A stretch of DNA of 64,000 bases from Phoenix dactylifera (taxonomy: Eukaryota; Streptophyta; Magnoliopsida; Arecales; Arecaceae). The stretch covers positions 3,135,530 through 3,199,529 of the forward strand of contig NC_052401.1 in the NCBI RefSeq assembly GCF_009389715.1, read 5' to 3'. The translations under genes and the position numbers were made by a program. Below are positions 21,626-33,456 of the stretch, one piece after another (the first letter of the stretch is position 1; every line of letters begins with the position of its first letter). The notes under the pieces are model-generated. The model had not been told where the DNA came from. It worked only from the letters and a program-made list of their open reading frames with translations, and searched no databases.

Positions 21626-24068
21626 CCTTCTGTGCCATTTATAGGGCCCAAAACCCAATGTTGGCCAATAGGGACCCCTTCAGATTGGCCACTATCAATG
21701 GCAGCAAGCACATCTTCCTCAGACAAAGTAATATTATATCTACCATCAGTAGAGTGTTGTTAACAAGCTTAGTGATGCGTCTTAGTGTTTCTTGAGCACC
21801 GTCCATACATAGGTCACCGGAATCCTACAGGAGAATATCATTATAGCTCTCAGGTAACTGTCATAATTAATTCACAACAAACTTTGGAATCTAAAGTCAA
21901 GTTCATGCACCTCCTCAGCCACTAAAGAAAAGGATTCAGATGGAAGTTCCATCTTCAAAACAAGGCTGACTAATGCTTGTGAACCTGCAAATTAGGAGAA
22001 GTATGTTGCTAGAGAATTGTAGTAAGTTGAACATTTCATGTGCTAAGAAGCTATAGAGTTACTAAAGCAACTCTTGATCCTCCACTTCCCAGCTCATCTA
22101 CCTAGTGGACATACCCATTTCTGTCATATCATAAATAAATACAAGACTCACATGCCCAAAGAGAAGAAAGAAAGTAAAGGAAAAGGAAAAAGATAGAGGC
22201 CATAGTTACACTATTATCATAAGATCATTTGTGGGCATTATAGGATCTCTAGTCTCTTGATTGCGACATATTTTTTTACAAAATCAACATCATTTTATTG
22301 TTTACCGACTTTACCAAGAACAGAAAAGCTTACTTAATGACTAACAAGCATTAATCCATCATATATTTTTAATTAGTATTTTCTGGACATCTTAATATAA
22401 TACCAGATTGTACTACATCTATGCTATATATCTAGAATTCCTTTGTTAGGCATGCTATGCTCCTCTTTCATAGATACACCCTGCTGTGATCTATCTCCCT
22501 CTAACACATGGTCTGGAGATCATGCCCACATTGTGAATTTTTTCCTTATTCTACCTTTGTTTACTTTATTTAATGAAAATGAGAACCATATTTAAGTGAG
22601 GAAATGAAGAAGATGCATTCAATTTATTTGAAAGAGCTTCCTGGAAATTTCAAATGAAGAAATGGATCAACTTAATTAATTTGCTCCAACTTGTAAATGA
22701 TTTATCATTTGTAGAACAACTGTCCTACTATTTGAATGGATATGGAAGTAAACTTTTTAAGCTATGCATATTGAAGACCATTAATCAGAAGCAACAAACG
22801 ATTATGTGGTGTCAGAAATAAAACATAAGCAACAGAAATAATTAAAATGTGGTAATATACCATAATCTGCTACTGTACCAGGACTCTTATCAGATTTTGA
22901 TTGGACATCTGAATGCACAAGTGCCCGTTGTACCGTCTGCAAAAGAAACAAAAGCAAACATCCATAATTTTGAACTATAATGAAGGAAAAGAAAAGAGCA
23001 AAAAGGAAAAAAAAGACGTGTTTACATGTGTTAACTAGGGTTGAAAATGGATCGGATACGGATTGCGTATTGGTATATCCATATTTGTATCCATATTTTT
23101 CAACGAATATGAAAACAGATACGGATATTAAATGGATATCAAAATTAATATCCATATTTGTTCTAAACAAATACATATACGAATCGGATATTAAGCATAT
23201 CTATATTTGTCATAAATGGATACAGATATGAATCACATATTAAACATATCCAATTTTTTTTATCCAAATATGGATATAAATGGGATACTTTTTTTGGATA
23301 TGAATCAAATTTTGAGCAAAATTCAATGATAAAAACTAGCAATAGAGACATAATCATAAAGGAAAGATTCGATTAAAAAATATAATTTTAACAATAATTC
23401 ATCAATAATAAAACTAATAATTTTATAAAGGATATACCACTCAAGATTACTTATCACTGAAGTAGACAAAATCTATGGCGCCTCCAAGGCATCTCACAAC
23501 TGTTGCCAGTTGCAAATGGCAACCTAGAAAAGTTCTCAAAGGGCCGTCTTGCTATCCTAGACATACCCAGTTCCCTTCAAAAGCTCAGATACAATAACTA
23601 AAGCTAGGCATAAAGTATCAAAAGACATATCAGAAAAATAAAAAATGGCAACCTAGAAAAGTCACAGGAGACGAATTAAAGAACAAATCAACAAAAACCA
23701 TATCCCAGTTCAGAAAAAATGCGATTTTTAACAGATAAAACAGTCCAAACAAGAGCAATTGAAAGACAGGAAAAGAATCTCAACAGAAAAAAAAAGACAC
23801 GAAAAAAAGGCACATATTTATTCCAGATCTCGATACCAGAATCAAAAGAACCGCTTTCCAGTGCAAACCTCTCCAAATCACCATAGAAAAGAGACCAGAG
23901 AACTCTCATTCGCCACAGTACGTGGCAGAGGCGAGCGGCGAGAGAGGAGACCTCCTTCGCAGCGGCGAGCTCCTTCTCGTAGCAGGCGGAGGAGGCCACG
24001 GAAGCCACGAGAGATCGAGGTCGAGCTCTCCTCCGGAAATGGAGATTAAAGGAGAGACGGGGAGACAA
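21626..24068 (-). pseudogene. SAL1/HAL2-like copy 2, 3'-truncated
   Basis: Minus-strand exon blocks equal those of the first SAL1 relic: exon 1 at 24068-23922, exon 2 at 22936-22861, exon 3 at 21984-21911 and exon 4 at 21824-21626. The last four exon blocks are missing because the duplication breakpoint falls in the long intron. Exon 4 has the same altered GPINGT motif and frame change, so the gene was already dead before duplication. It has the same missing ATG at the 5' end. Confidence 0.85.
23035..23293. repeat. GGATA-rich AT repeat, unit-B copy
   Basis: Counterpart of 12,416-12,672, with a few substitutions and small length changes in T runs. Confidence 0.4.
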
Positions 24069-24183
24069 GAAGCGAGGAGGAGGGAAGAAGAGGAGGCGAT
24101 CAGTGGGGTTGGGGACCGAAGAAGAGGTGGGGGAGAGACAAGGAACGAAGGAGGAGTTTATCGAGGACAGAGGCTATGCCATC

Positions 24184-26252
24184 TTCTTCATTTATTTTTA
24201 TTTTATTTATTATTATTATTTTTTTTTTTTGCAACTACAACTTACACACGCCGAACGTGATACAACCAACTAAATTAGAAAAAAAAATAACAAAAAAAAG
24301 GGGCACTGATGCACCATCGCCCAACCAACAAAATTATAAAAAAAAATAACAAAAAAATGGGGCACTGATGCACCATCGCCCCAGGTGAACCTTTTCGAGT
24401 GGTAGACCGCAAATAAGGCCACCCAATCAGTCACACTATTCGCCTTCTTGTAGATGTGATTAGCCTATGAGAGATCATCCTCGTCTAAGAGTCTACGAAC
24501 ATCACAAAGTAGCATACTCGAACTCTCATCGCGACCTCGGCCTCATATCCACTCTATCACCATGGCCGAGTCTCCCTCAAGCAAAATGCGGTCCGCACCC
24601 AGCACCTGTCTCGCATAGGTGACTCCTTCCCATGCAGCCCTAAGCTCCGTGCAGACCACAGACGTGTCAAAAATCCACCGACCTCCCGCCGCAATCAGTC
24701 GAGCCTCGTGGTCCCTGATAATGAAGCTGTTGCCTCCGGTACACCCTTCCTCTCCGACATTTCCGTCAAAATTAACCTTGAGGAAACAAGAGGGTGGGGG
24801 CTCCCCAGAGACCTGTATGGTCCTGGACGCTATCGGAGCAAGAGAGGAACCCCATATTTCCCCAGCCGTCCCAAGGGACGACAGTGTGCTGGCGCAGGAG
24901 ATCTCCTTCGCATGACAAAGGGTCCTGTCCGTAACCACCCTCGGTTGAACTCTGTTGTCGTCGAAAACCCGGGCATTCCTATCCAGCCGACAGTGGTAGG
25001 CTAGATAGGCAGCTCTGGTCCCCAGTCCCTCCAGACCCGACCTCCTCACTGAAGTCTCCAAGAAGAGCAGGAAGCCCTCCGTCGATGACCACCCCAGGTG
25101 TGGATCATGGGGGACCCAAGCATATCCCCAGATTTAGGTGGCCCTCGGGCATCCAAAGATAGCATGGAAGATGGACTCCTCCATCTCCGGACACGTCGGA
25201 CACTCGGAGGGGACATGCACACCACGCCAAACCAGTGTACCTCTGGTGGGTAAGCATCCTCAAGCCACCTAGCAGACAAACATGGCCGATTGTGGATGGG
25301 CGTGCAGCCTCCAGATCCAGCTCTCCTCAATCTGCCTGCTCGGAACCCTCTCAACCATCCGGGCTAAGTCTCGGGCGCTCACCTCCGACCTCCCTGTCAT
25401 GCTCCACACCCTCCTATCCGCCGCCCCCATAGATGGAATCGATATAGAGAGGATGCACTCGGCTAGCTGCTCCCCAAAGGCCTGTCGAACAAGATCTGTG
25501 TCCCATGCCTGCCCCCCCGGGGTAAGTAAATCATGAACTTTGCGCCCCTCAAGACAGTCTACATCAATCATAGTAGGCTAGTTTCGGAGTGGGACCTCAG
25601 AGAACCAGCTATCCTCCAAAATGTCAATACCCCAGCCATCTTCAATCTCCCATCTGATCTCTGGTAGGACCATCGGGGCATGGGCACAAATCTTCCTCCA
25701 GACAAAAGAGCTACGACGGCTAGTACGGAATACAGATATGTCAGCTGGATCCCCATACTTCGCCCACATCAAGGCACCCCAGATGCTACTCAGCTCCAAA
25801 AGAAATATGGTTGCTACTTTGGTCGGGAGAAGCTCCCGTTTCTCAATTAGGGAGTGAATTTCCAAACCTCCACCTCCACTCCTGATCGGCTGATAGACAG
25901 TCTCCTAAGCCAAAAGATGAACTCCACTCCTGCTCCTCTAACGCCCCGTAAGAAGCTCTGAAACTGCCTCTCCATACCCCACAACGTAGCCAACAACACT
26001 ATGGTATGGGATTACAAATAAACATGGATCGAACTCAAGGCTAACTATACCAAGATGACTCTCCCCATCATGGAGAGAGCGCTGGTCTGCCATTCCTCTA
26101 GTCTGCGCCTGATGCCCTGCTCCATTTGAATGCACTCCGCCCTACGTAGGCGTTTGCCTGTGATCGGGACCCCCAAATAGCTCAGTGTGCCATCCTGCTC
26201 CCCAATCCCTAGAATGCCCATGATCTCCATCTTCACCCCAGGGTTAGCTTTC
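24184..26252 (-). mobile_element. 5'-truncated L1-type LINE, copy B
   Basis: Duplicate of the LINE in unit A, with the same tail, RNase H block and RT remnant. The 3' half is identical by eye to copy A. The 5' part carries more substitutions and a 10-base insertion near 25,940. It is bounded by AGGCTATGCCATC at 24,171-24,183 and 26,253-26,265. Confidence 0.88.
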
Positions 26253-26603
26253 AGGCTATGCCATCCTTCGGTGTTGTTGGTTTGATAGGTTTTTTTTTTG
26301 GTCCATCTGCTGCTCATACTGCTTTCATACAAGTACAGCCAGCTACATCGTTAACAAAAAGGCTACACAAAGTAAAAAAAATAGAAGACTACTAGGTCCA
26401 TTAAAATTTTCCTAAATGATGAGCCACAAATAAAGTGCCCAGTCAGACTTATAGGTCTTTTAACTCTCGTTTCATTTGTCTTAACTTTGCACCACACTTT
26501 TTTGGGCCACGACAATTGATGCTGCTATGGGGACTATCGCATGACCACAATTAGCTCATGGGCTCCACCATAGCTGGGGAAGAACAAGCAGCATTTTTTT
26601 AGA

Positions 26604-26604
<1 letters not shown>

Positions 26605-26668
<64 letters not shown>

Positions 26669-26681
26669 ATCTATCTATCTA
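26605..26681. repeat. (AT)n/(ATCT)n microsatellite, expanded in unit B
   Basis: Roughly 60 bases of AT followed by four CTAT repeats. The matching place in unit A (15,974-15,992) has only about 19 bases of AT. This accounts for the main length shift between the units here (offset changes from 10,621 to 10,686). Confidence 0.9.
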
Positions 26682-27621
26682 AACATATAAAATTATATAA
26701 ATATTTTTATAAAATTAATATTTGTTCGTACCATCTAATGATGTTAAAAAATAAATGGCTTAAAACTAAAATAACTGAAATACCTTTATGGGTAGTATGC
26801 AAAAAAAAAAGTTATAAAAGTATACATGCAAATAGCAACTTTATAAGGATATTCAAACAATTTCTTATTTAGAAGTGTAGACATTCGAAAAATCTATTAA
26901 GAAAAAGATCAAACCTCTACTGGAACTTACTATTTTTTTATGATTCAAATGGGTCTACAAGTCAAAAAAAGATTGAGCCACATTGTTGAATTTTTTTTTT
27001 AGATCATAACTTGGTCAAGTTGAAATATTAGATAATTATTTTGGTAATGCTATTTTTCATTTGATTTTGATATAATTATTATTATTAAATCTATAACATC
27101 TATATATTCTTCATTATTTTTTAAAAAAATAAATCATATCAAATTTAAATTAATTATAGATTGTTAGATTAGTAAAATATTTTTTAGTGATTTGTAAATG
27201 TTGAGTAAGTGTTTGTTTTTTAGGCGATAATGTTGTAAAAGCAATATGTTTTTATAAAAGAATGTTTACATGTTGCCTTCATCTTGATTCATCTTTTTTG
27301 GGACATCATTACCCAATCCTTGTGTTTTTTGACAAAACGAGGTAGAATTTCCTACCGGATAGGTGATCCCTAGCTACAAACCCAGCATTTTTTGTGTCAC
27401 AATAGCTCCCTTTACGCTGTTTCCTCTCCCCCACCCCCTCCCCCTCCAAAAAGTGTCATATGCCATATTTCTAAAACGTATAGTTGTAGTTTCTTTCCAT
27501 ATTTATCTTATTAATTTGTTTTATGATAAATGCAGATCCAATATCATACAAGATAGGATTCTTTGAAGATAAAGATCAGTGTGTGTGTGTTTTTTTTTTT
27601 TTTGAGGATAAAGATCAGTGT

Positions 27622-27736
27622 ACCCAAGGATGAGTTCATCCGGTAATTGGATATCTATTGAGCACATTTCAAGCTGAGCCTTGTTTACGGCACTATTGCT
27701 AATTCTGCTAATTATGATAAATATAATGAAATTTGG
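27622..27736 (+). pseudogene. YUCCA exon-1 crumb upstream of YUCCA copy 2
   Basis: Unit-B duplicate of the relic at 16,936-17,050, with the same stops. It is non-coding. Confidence 0.75.
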
Positions 27737-28139
27737 TAATTCACAAGCATATCTCAAGGTTTTGCAACAACGGTTTATTTCAATCATCCATTTGCTTAGC
27801 AACCTGAGATTCGAATTCAATTAAGTATGCATAATTATAGTGCATGCGTGTCCCCCTACCTTTTTTAAAAAGGGATTTGGTCATTACAAAGGTTGAAAAT
27901 TAGAAAGTTCCACTTTTGCTAGTTTTGGTGGAATTATTGCAAATCTTATCCACATACAAAATAGAGATGGATATTGACCCGTCATACCAAGTGCATGTAT
28001 ATAAGCAGAAGGCCATGATAGGGAAGCAAGCTCAAAATAAGGATCCATTAGAGTTAGATTCGGGAGATCATTACTAGATTTAGTGAAATAATAGCAAATA
28101 TTAAACTATTTCAAAAACAAAAAGGGATATTGGTGCATG

Positions 28140-28147
28140 TATATAAG
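28140..28147 (+). promoter_or_regulatory. Proximal TATA box of YUCCA copy 2
   Basis: TATATAAG lies 125 bases before the ATG. A second identical box is at 27,998-28,005, as in copy 1. Confidence 0.55.
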
Positions 28148-28264
28148 CAGGAGGATGTAATGGGGTCGGCAAGTGGGATAATTGGAGGTAAAAGTCCTTT
28201 AGGGTGACATTCGCGATACCATACTTGTAGCCAATTTGAAGCCTTTGATCTCATCAAGGTTACA

Positions 28265-29951
28265 ATGAAGAAGGAGGTGCTGATCGTGGGAGCTGGTCCA
28301 TCAGGCCTTGCCACTGCTGCATGTCTAAACATGTTCTCCATTCCAAACATCATACTAGAGAAAGAGGATTGCAGTGCTTCTCTTTGGAGAAAGAGGGCAT
28401 ATGATCGTCTGAAGCTTCACCTTGCCAAGCAATTTTGTGAGCTGCCGCACATGCCTTACCCTAGCACGTTCCCAACCTTCATACCCAAGGATCAATTCAT
28501 CCAGTACCTAGATAACTATCAAGCACGTTTCAAGCCGAATATTGTTTATTGCACTGTTGTTGATTCTGCTAATTATGACAAATACAAAGGAACATGGAGC
28601 ATAATGGCTTGTGACAAGGTCACAGGGGAGGTCAAAGAGTACACGGCAAAGTTCCTGGTCGTGGCCACCGGAGAGAATGATGAAGGGATGATACCGGATA
28701 TCTCGGGTTTGAAGACCTTCTCTGGGGAGGTCGTCCACTCTTCTTTTTACAAGTCGGGGGCTGCTTACACTGGCAAGAATGTTCTAGTTGTTGGAAGCGG
28801 TAACTCAGGCATGGAGATTGCTTATGATCTCTCAAACTTTGGAGCAAAAACCGCCATCACCATCCAAAGCCCGGTAACTAGATTTACCTTGAAACATGCT
28901 CTACATTAGTATTACAATTAGCTTTATAGGGGTTTGTATGTTTTATAAAAGTAGTTGTATCCAATATTTCATACTTGCAAATATAATCAATATCATGCTA
29001 GAAATACACAACAGGTTGGATTTGTTGTATTTTTAAACACCATATGCCTCTTATAAAAGTACGGTGCAACTAAGGATAATCCATAGGTGTTGTATTTTAT
29101 TAGTTAGAACATATTTGTCTAGTAGATGTAATTTTGCTTTTGGGCTCTTGTAACAGTTCCATGTGATGACCAAGGAGTTGATATACATGGGGATGGTTTT
29201 AGTAAAATACCTCAATGTTCGTTTGGTGGACACCTTACTTCTTATGCTTAGCAATCTTAAATACGGAGATTTGTCTAAATATGGGATTACAAGGCCAAAA
29301 CTAGGCCCTCTCTCTCTTAAGATTGCGACCGGTAGATCATCAGTTATTGATGTTGGTACTGTAGCAAAGATCAAAAGTGGTGAGATTCAGGTAACTATTT
29401 TATTTTTCTTGACTAGCCAAAATCCCAAATTATTTATGCTATTTTACTTTCAATTAATTTCTTCATAATATCATGCAAGGGATAGGCCAAGTAATTTGTA
29501 TGTGTCTGATTTTGATAACGTTTGTTTTGCATGTGTTTATTGAATAGGTTGTCAAAGGGCTATCAAGCATACAAGGCAATGAGGTACTTTTTACCGATGA
29601 CAAGTCATATCAGTTCGATGCAATAGTTTTTGCAACCGGCTATCAAAGCAAAGTAAAAAGTTGGTTAAAGGTATAAGGAAATTATCAATTGATTTTTAAT
29701 CCTTGGATGTAATTCTTTTCATTTAACTTACTTGGGCTATAGTTCACAAAACTAATATATGGATGTAGGATGATTTTGGTCTCCTTGGCCAAGATGGGTT
29801 TCCTGTAGCAAAATTTCCAAACCATTGGAAAGGAGAAAATGGGCTATACTTTGCAGGGTTTGCCAGAAGCGGATTGGCCGGAATCTCCATGGATGCAGAA
29901 AACATTGCCGATGATATAAAGATGGCTCATGATTGCTGTGAATCAGCTTAG
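28265..29951 (+). CDS. YUCCA flavin monooxygenase, YUC10/11 type, copy 2 (intact)
   Basis: Same four-exon structure as copy 1: 28265-28873, 29157-29390, 29548-29670 and 29769-29951, giving 382 residues. GAGPSG (9-14), ATGEN (134-138), GSGNSG (177-182) and FATGY (309-313) are all kept. The only residue change I see against copy 1 is S147 for P147, in the IPD-I-x-G turn after the ATGEN motif. Intron and promoter differences are a handful of substitutions. Introns keep GT-AG ends. The gene appears functional, so the locus has two live YUCCA doses. Confidence 0.94.
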
Positions 29952-30732
29952 TCCCTTCAACATAGAACCGAATTGACGTACCCACAACTTGTGTCTCATA
30001 TGATGATGATGATTATCAGTATCGCCATAATCATTATTATCATCATCATTGTTATTATTGTTGCTATTGTTTCAATTCTTACTGCTATCATATATAGCTT
30101 GAAGAACCTATATAAAAATAATTTGGGATTTGCTTCGATGCACTTTTTTTGTTTCAAATTCCTTCATTCATATAAAGAGGGGTAAAGAAGAGAATTTATA
30201 CGTTAATTGGTTTAGTAGGTTACCAATTAAGAATTTTTCAAACCAAAAAATCCTTCAATATATGATCTACCCATTGTTCTAGAGCTATAGGATGATGTTG
30301 ATGATTGAGCACTATCATCATCATCATTGTTTTAGTTGTTGTTGCTGCTATTGCTGTTGTATATAGCTTGAATGGCATCTATAAATATAAATTAGAATTT
30401 GCTTCATTTTTTATTTCAATTTCCCCATTCATTTAAAGAAGGGTAAAAAAGAAAATTTATATTAACCCATTTAATAGGTTACCAATTTTAAGAATTTTTA
30501 AATAAAAAAACTTTAGATATCAGAGAACGAGAGGAGAGAGAGAGATTAATATTTGTTTTTATGTAAGAAAGAGAAAGAGAGAGATTGTGTACATAGAAAT
30601 GGGGTAATGGAGACAGAGAGGCGGTGAATCAGGCAAATGTATGCCAGAGTGCTATGAGGAGTTCTAACCAGTACTTATAGGGACAAAAAGAGTTTAATCG
30701 ACCACATTATATAAGATTTAGAATTTGAATCC

Positions 30733-30779
<47 letters not shown>

Positions 30780-31150
30780 ATCCAGGGAGATAGAAAATTA
30801 ATTAGAAAGAATGACTTGATGTGTTTTATTGTATTTATGCTGTATATATATAATGTATAATCTAATATAATTCAAATTTCATAATTTTTGGGATAGCAAG
30901 ATATACAAGTTTCTTGATATTGAGAATATTCATATAGTATGTATAATAATGAAAGTCAATAATAAGGAATTTTATGATTATATTGAGTATAATATGGAAT
31001 TGGATTCCAATAATAGTCCAGATAGTCTAAAAATAAAAATGTATCTCAATGATTGTCCATGACTGTCGGGTGCATTGACATGGTAATTGATCCTGCATTG
31101 ACATGGCTTTGCCAAAGGCCAATACAATTTACTTAGGCTTGGGCACAAAA
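29952..31150. other. YUCCA copy-2 3' flank and older flank sequence
   Basis: 29,952-30,823 repeats the 3' flank of copy 1. From 30,824 the sequence continues past the tandem unit and matches 63,600-63,870 at roughly 85-90%. This shows that the flank beyond the YUCCA gene was shared with the far copy. An (AT)n run lies at 30,736-30,777. Confidence 0.65.
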
Positions 31151-31153
31151 CCT

Positions 31154-32510
31154 GAAAAGACATACTAGAAAAATAAAAAAGGGCAACCGAGAAAAGTCAC
31201 GCAAGACGAATTAAAGAACAAATCGACAAAAACCATATCCCAGTTAAAAAAAAAGGCGATTTTTAACAGATATAACAGTCCAAAGAAGAACAATTGAAAG
31301 ACAGGAAAAGAATCTCAACAGACAAAAAAGACACAAAAAAGGCACATTTTTATTCCAGATCTCGATACCAGAATCAAAAGAACCGCTTTCCCAGTGCAAA
31401 CCTCTCCAAATCACCATAAAAAAGAGACCAGAGAACTCCCATTCTCCACAGTACATGGCAGAGGCGAGCGGCGAGAGAGGCGACCTTCTCCGCAGTGGCG
31501 AGCTCCTTCTCGTAGCAGGCGGAGGAGGCCACGGAAGCCACGAGAGATCGAGGTCGAGCTCTCCTCCGGAAATGGAGATTAAAGGAGAGGAGGAGAGAAG
31601 AAGCGAAGAGCAGGAGGGAAGAAGATGAGGTGATCAGTGGGGTTGGGGACCGAAGGGGAGGTGGGGAGAGACAAGGAGCGGAGGAGGGGTTTATCGAGGA
31701 CAGAGGCTATGCCATCCTCTGGTATTGTTGGTTTCATAGGTCTTTTAACTCTTGTTTTTTTTTTTTTTTTTAGGCTAGACTCTGCAAAAACTCTTGTTCC
31801 ATTTATCTTAATTTTGCATGACACTTTTTTAGGCCACGACGATTGATGCTGCTGTGGGGACTGTCGCACGGACACAATTAGCTCGTGGCTCTGCCATAGT
31901 TTCGGACGGACAAGTAGTATTTTTTTTACTTTATATATATATATTTGTAAATATATAAAGTTATATAAATATTTTTATAAAATTAATATTTGTACATTTG
32001 TTAAAAAATAAATGGTTTAAAACTAAAAGGACTGAAATATCCTTATGGATAGATATGCAATAAAACGTTATAAGAGTATATATACGGAAATAGCAACTTT
32101 ACGAAGATATTCATGTAATTTCTTATATATAGAAGGATATACATTTAAAAAATCTATTAAGAAAAGATTAAAATTTTGCTAGAACTTACTAATTTTTTTA
32201 TGATTCAGTTGAATCAACAAATTAAAAAAGAAGATTGAGCCACATTATCGATTTTTTTTTATAGATCATAACTCGATCAAGTTGAAATATTAGATGATTA
32301 TTTTGGTAATACTATTTTTCATTTAATTTTGATATAATTATCATTATTAAATTTACGACATCTATATATTCGTTTTTTAAAAATTAAATAATATTAAATT
32401 TAAATTAATTATAAATGCTTAGATAAGTAAATATTTTTTAGTGATTTATAAATGTTGAATTATTTTTTTTTAGGTGAAAATTTCATAAAAGCAACATAAT
32501 TCATTCCATA
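31154..32510. repeat. Third, older SAL1-side unit fragment without LINE
   Basis: Matches 12,997-13,562 and then 15,622-16,560 of unit A at about 90% by eye, skipping exactly the LINE. It contains AGGCTATGCCATC once, near 31,705. It lacks SAL1 exons 2-4 and any YUCCA gene downstream. Confidence 0.85.
31455..31601 (-). pseudogene. SAL1-like exon 1 relic, third copy
   Basis: The minus strand reads LSFNLHFRR, RSLVASVASSACYEKELA and LAARLCH before a GT donor. It corresponds to 13447-13301 with several replacements. No ATG opens it and no downstream exons follow within reach, so it is an isolated first exon. Confidence 0.75.
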
Positions 32511-33300
32511 AGAGTTGATATTAATATGAGATCATGTGACACGAGAATATTAATCTTTTTTTATCACCTTTTTTTATTAAGAACAACTAAATTATCTTTA
32601 CTGAATTTTGATCATTTTCATTGAATTTTTTAAATGTATACCCTTCTAAATATGCGTAATTACATAAATATCCTTCTAAAGTTGCCATTTGCACATATAT
32701 CATTTTAAAGCTTTTTTTTTTGCCTCTATGTGTAAAGGTATTTCATTTTTTTTAATTTAAATTGGTTATTTTTTAACGATGTTAGATGGTATGCATACGC
32801 GGCCAATTATGCAGGAAGTACACTATGGACGATTGAGAGAAAGTTGTAGAGAGCATTTCGGAATATTTTATTTTTTAATTTTATTGAATGCATTCGTACC
32901 TGTGTAATATAAACTGTTTGCTTTTAAAAAAAAAAAAAAAACGCTAGGCAGCATGAACCACCACCGGATCATTATCCTTCTCCCCATCGGTAAATTATGC
33001 CACGTTACGTACGCCAGACTGTACCCCAATTCCTTAAAATTTCTGATACCCTCCGTATCCCATGTTAAGAGAGCTCATGATGAAGGCACACCACATGGAC
33101 GGTGATCCCTAAGGGCTTACACAAGTCCTACAGCCTATATCAAACTCACACGCTAGCGAGTCTTTTATTGCCCCTCGCAGGCTCGCCCATTCGCCGCGTA
33201 TCATATAAATCATCCCACCCCCCTTCCCACTCCGTTCAAATCTTCTCTCGTATGTATACCCTCCGAAGCCCCTCATTCCCCTCCCACTCCATTCAAATCT
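32511..33300. other. AT-rich sequence with an inverted repeat piece
   Basis: 32,610-32,800 contains AAATGTATACCCTTCTAAAT and AAAGTTGCCATTTGCA. This is the inverted counterpart of 32,050-32,165 in the preceding block. No gene is seen. Confidence 0.5.
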
Positions 33301-33320
33301 TCTCTCCTCCTTTATTTCTA

Positions 33321-33329
33321 TATATAAAT
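33321..33329 (+). promoter_or_regulatory. Candidate TATA box of an orphan promoter
   Basis: TATATAAAT is followed by a CT-rich leader, a purine-rich segment and a possible splice donor CG|GTATGAAAG at 33,457. It looks like the promoter and untranslated first exon of a gene. The only relic downstream is the DnaJ-X fragment, whose N-terminal J domain I cannot find. Confidence 0.35.
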
Positions 33330-33456
33330 CCTCTCCGCTCTCCCTTCTCTTCTCCGTCGGGAGCTCCCTCTAGACAAAGATAAGGAGAAGGCAAAGAGGA
33401 GGAGGCCAAGAAGCGGAGGAGAAAGAAGTAGGCCTCTCCCTTTCTTTCTATTTTCG

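Larger units (their letters stand above)
20123..30823. repeat. Tandem segmental duplication, unit B (10,701 bp)
   Basis: Head-to-tail copy of 9395-20122. It carries a truncated SAL1 copy, LINE copy B and YUCCA copy 2. By eye, divergence from unit A is uneven: about 3% at both outer ends, near 0 for 23,340-25,190, about 2-3% for 25,860-26,950 and about 0.25% over the YUCCA gene. Confidence 0.95.
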
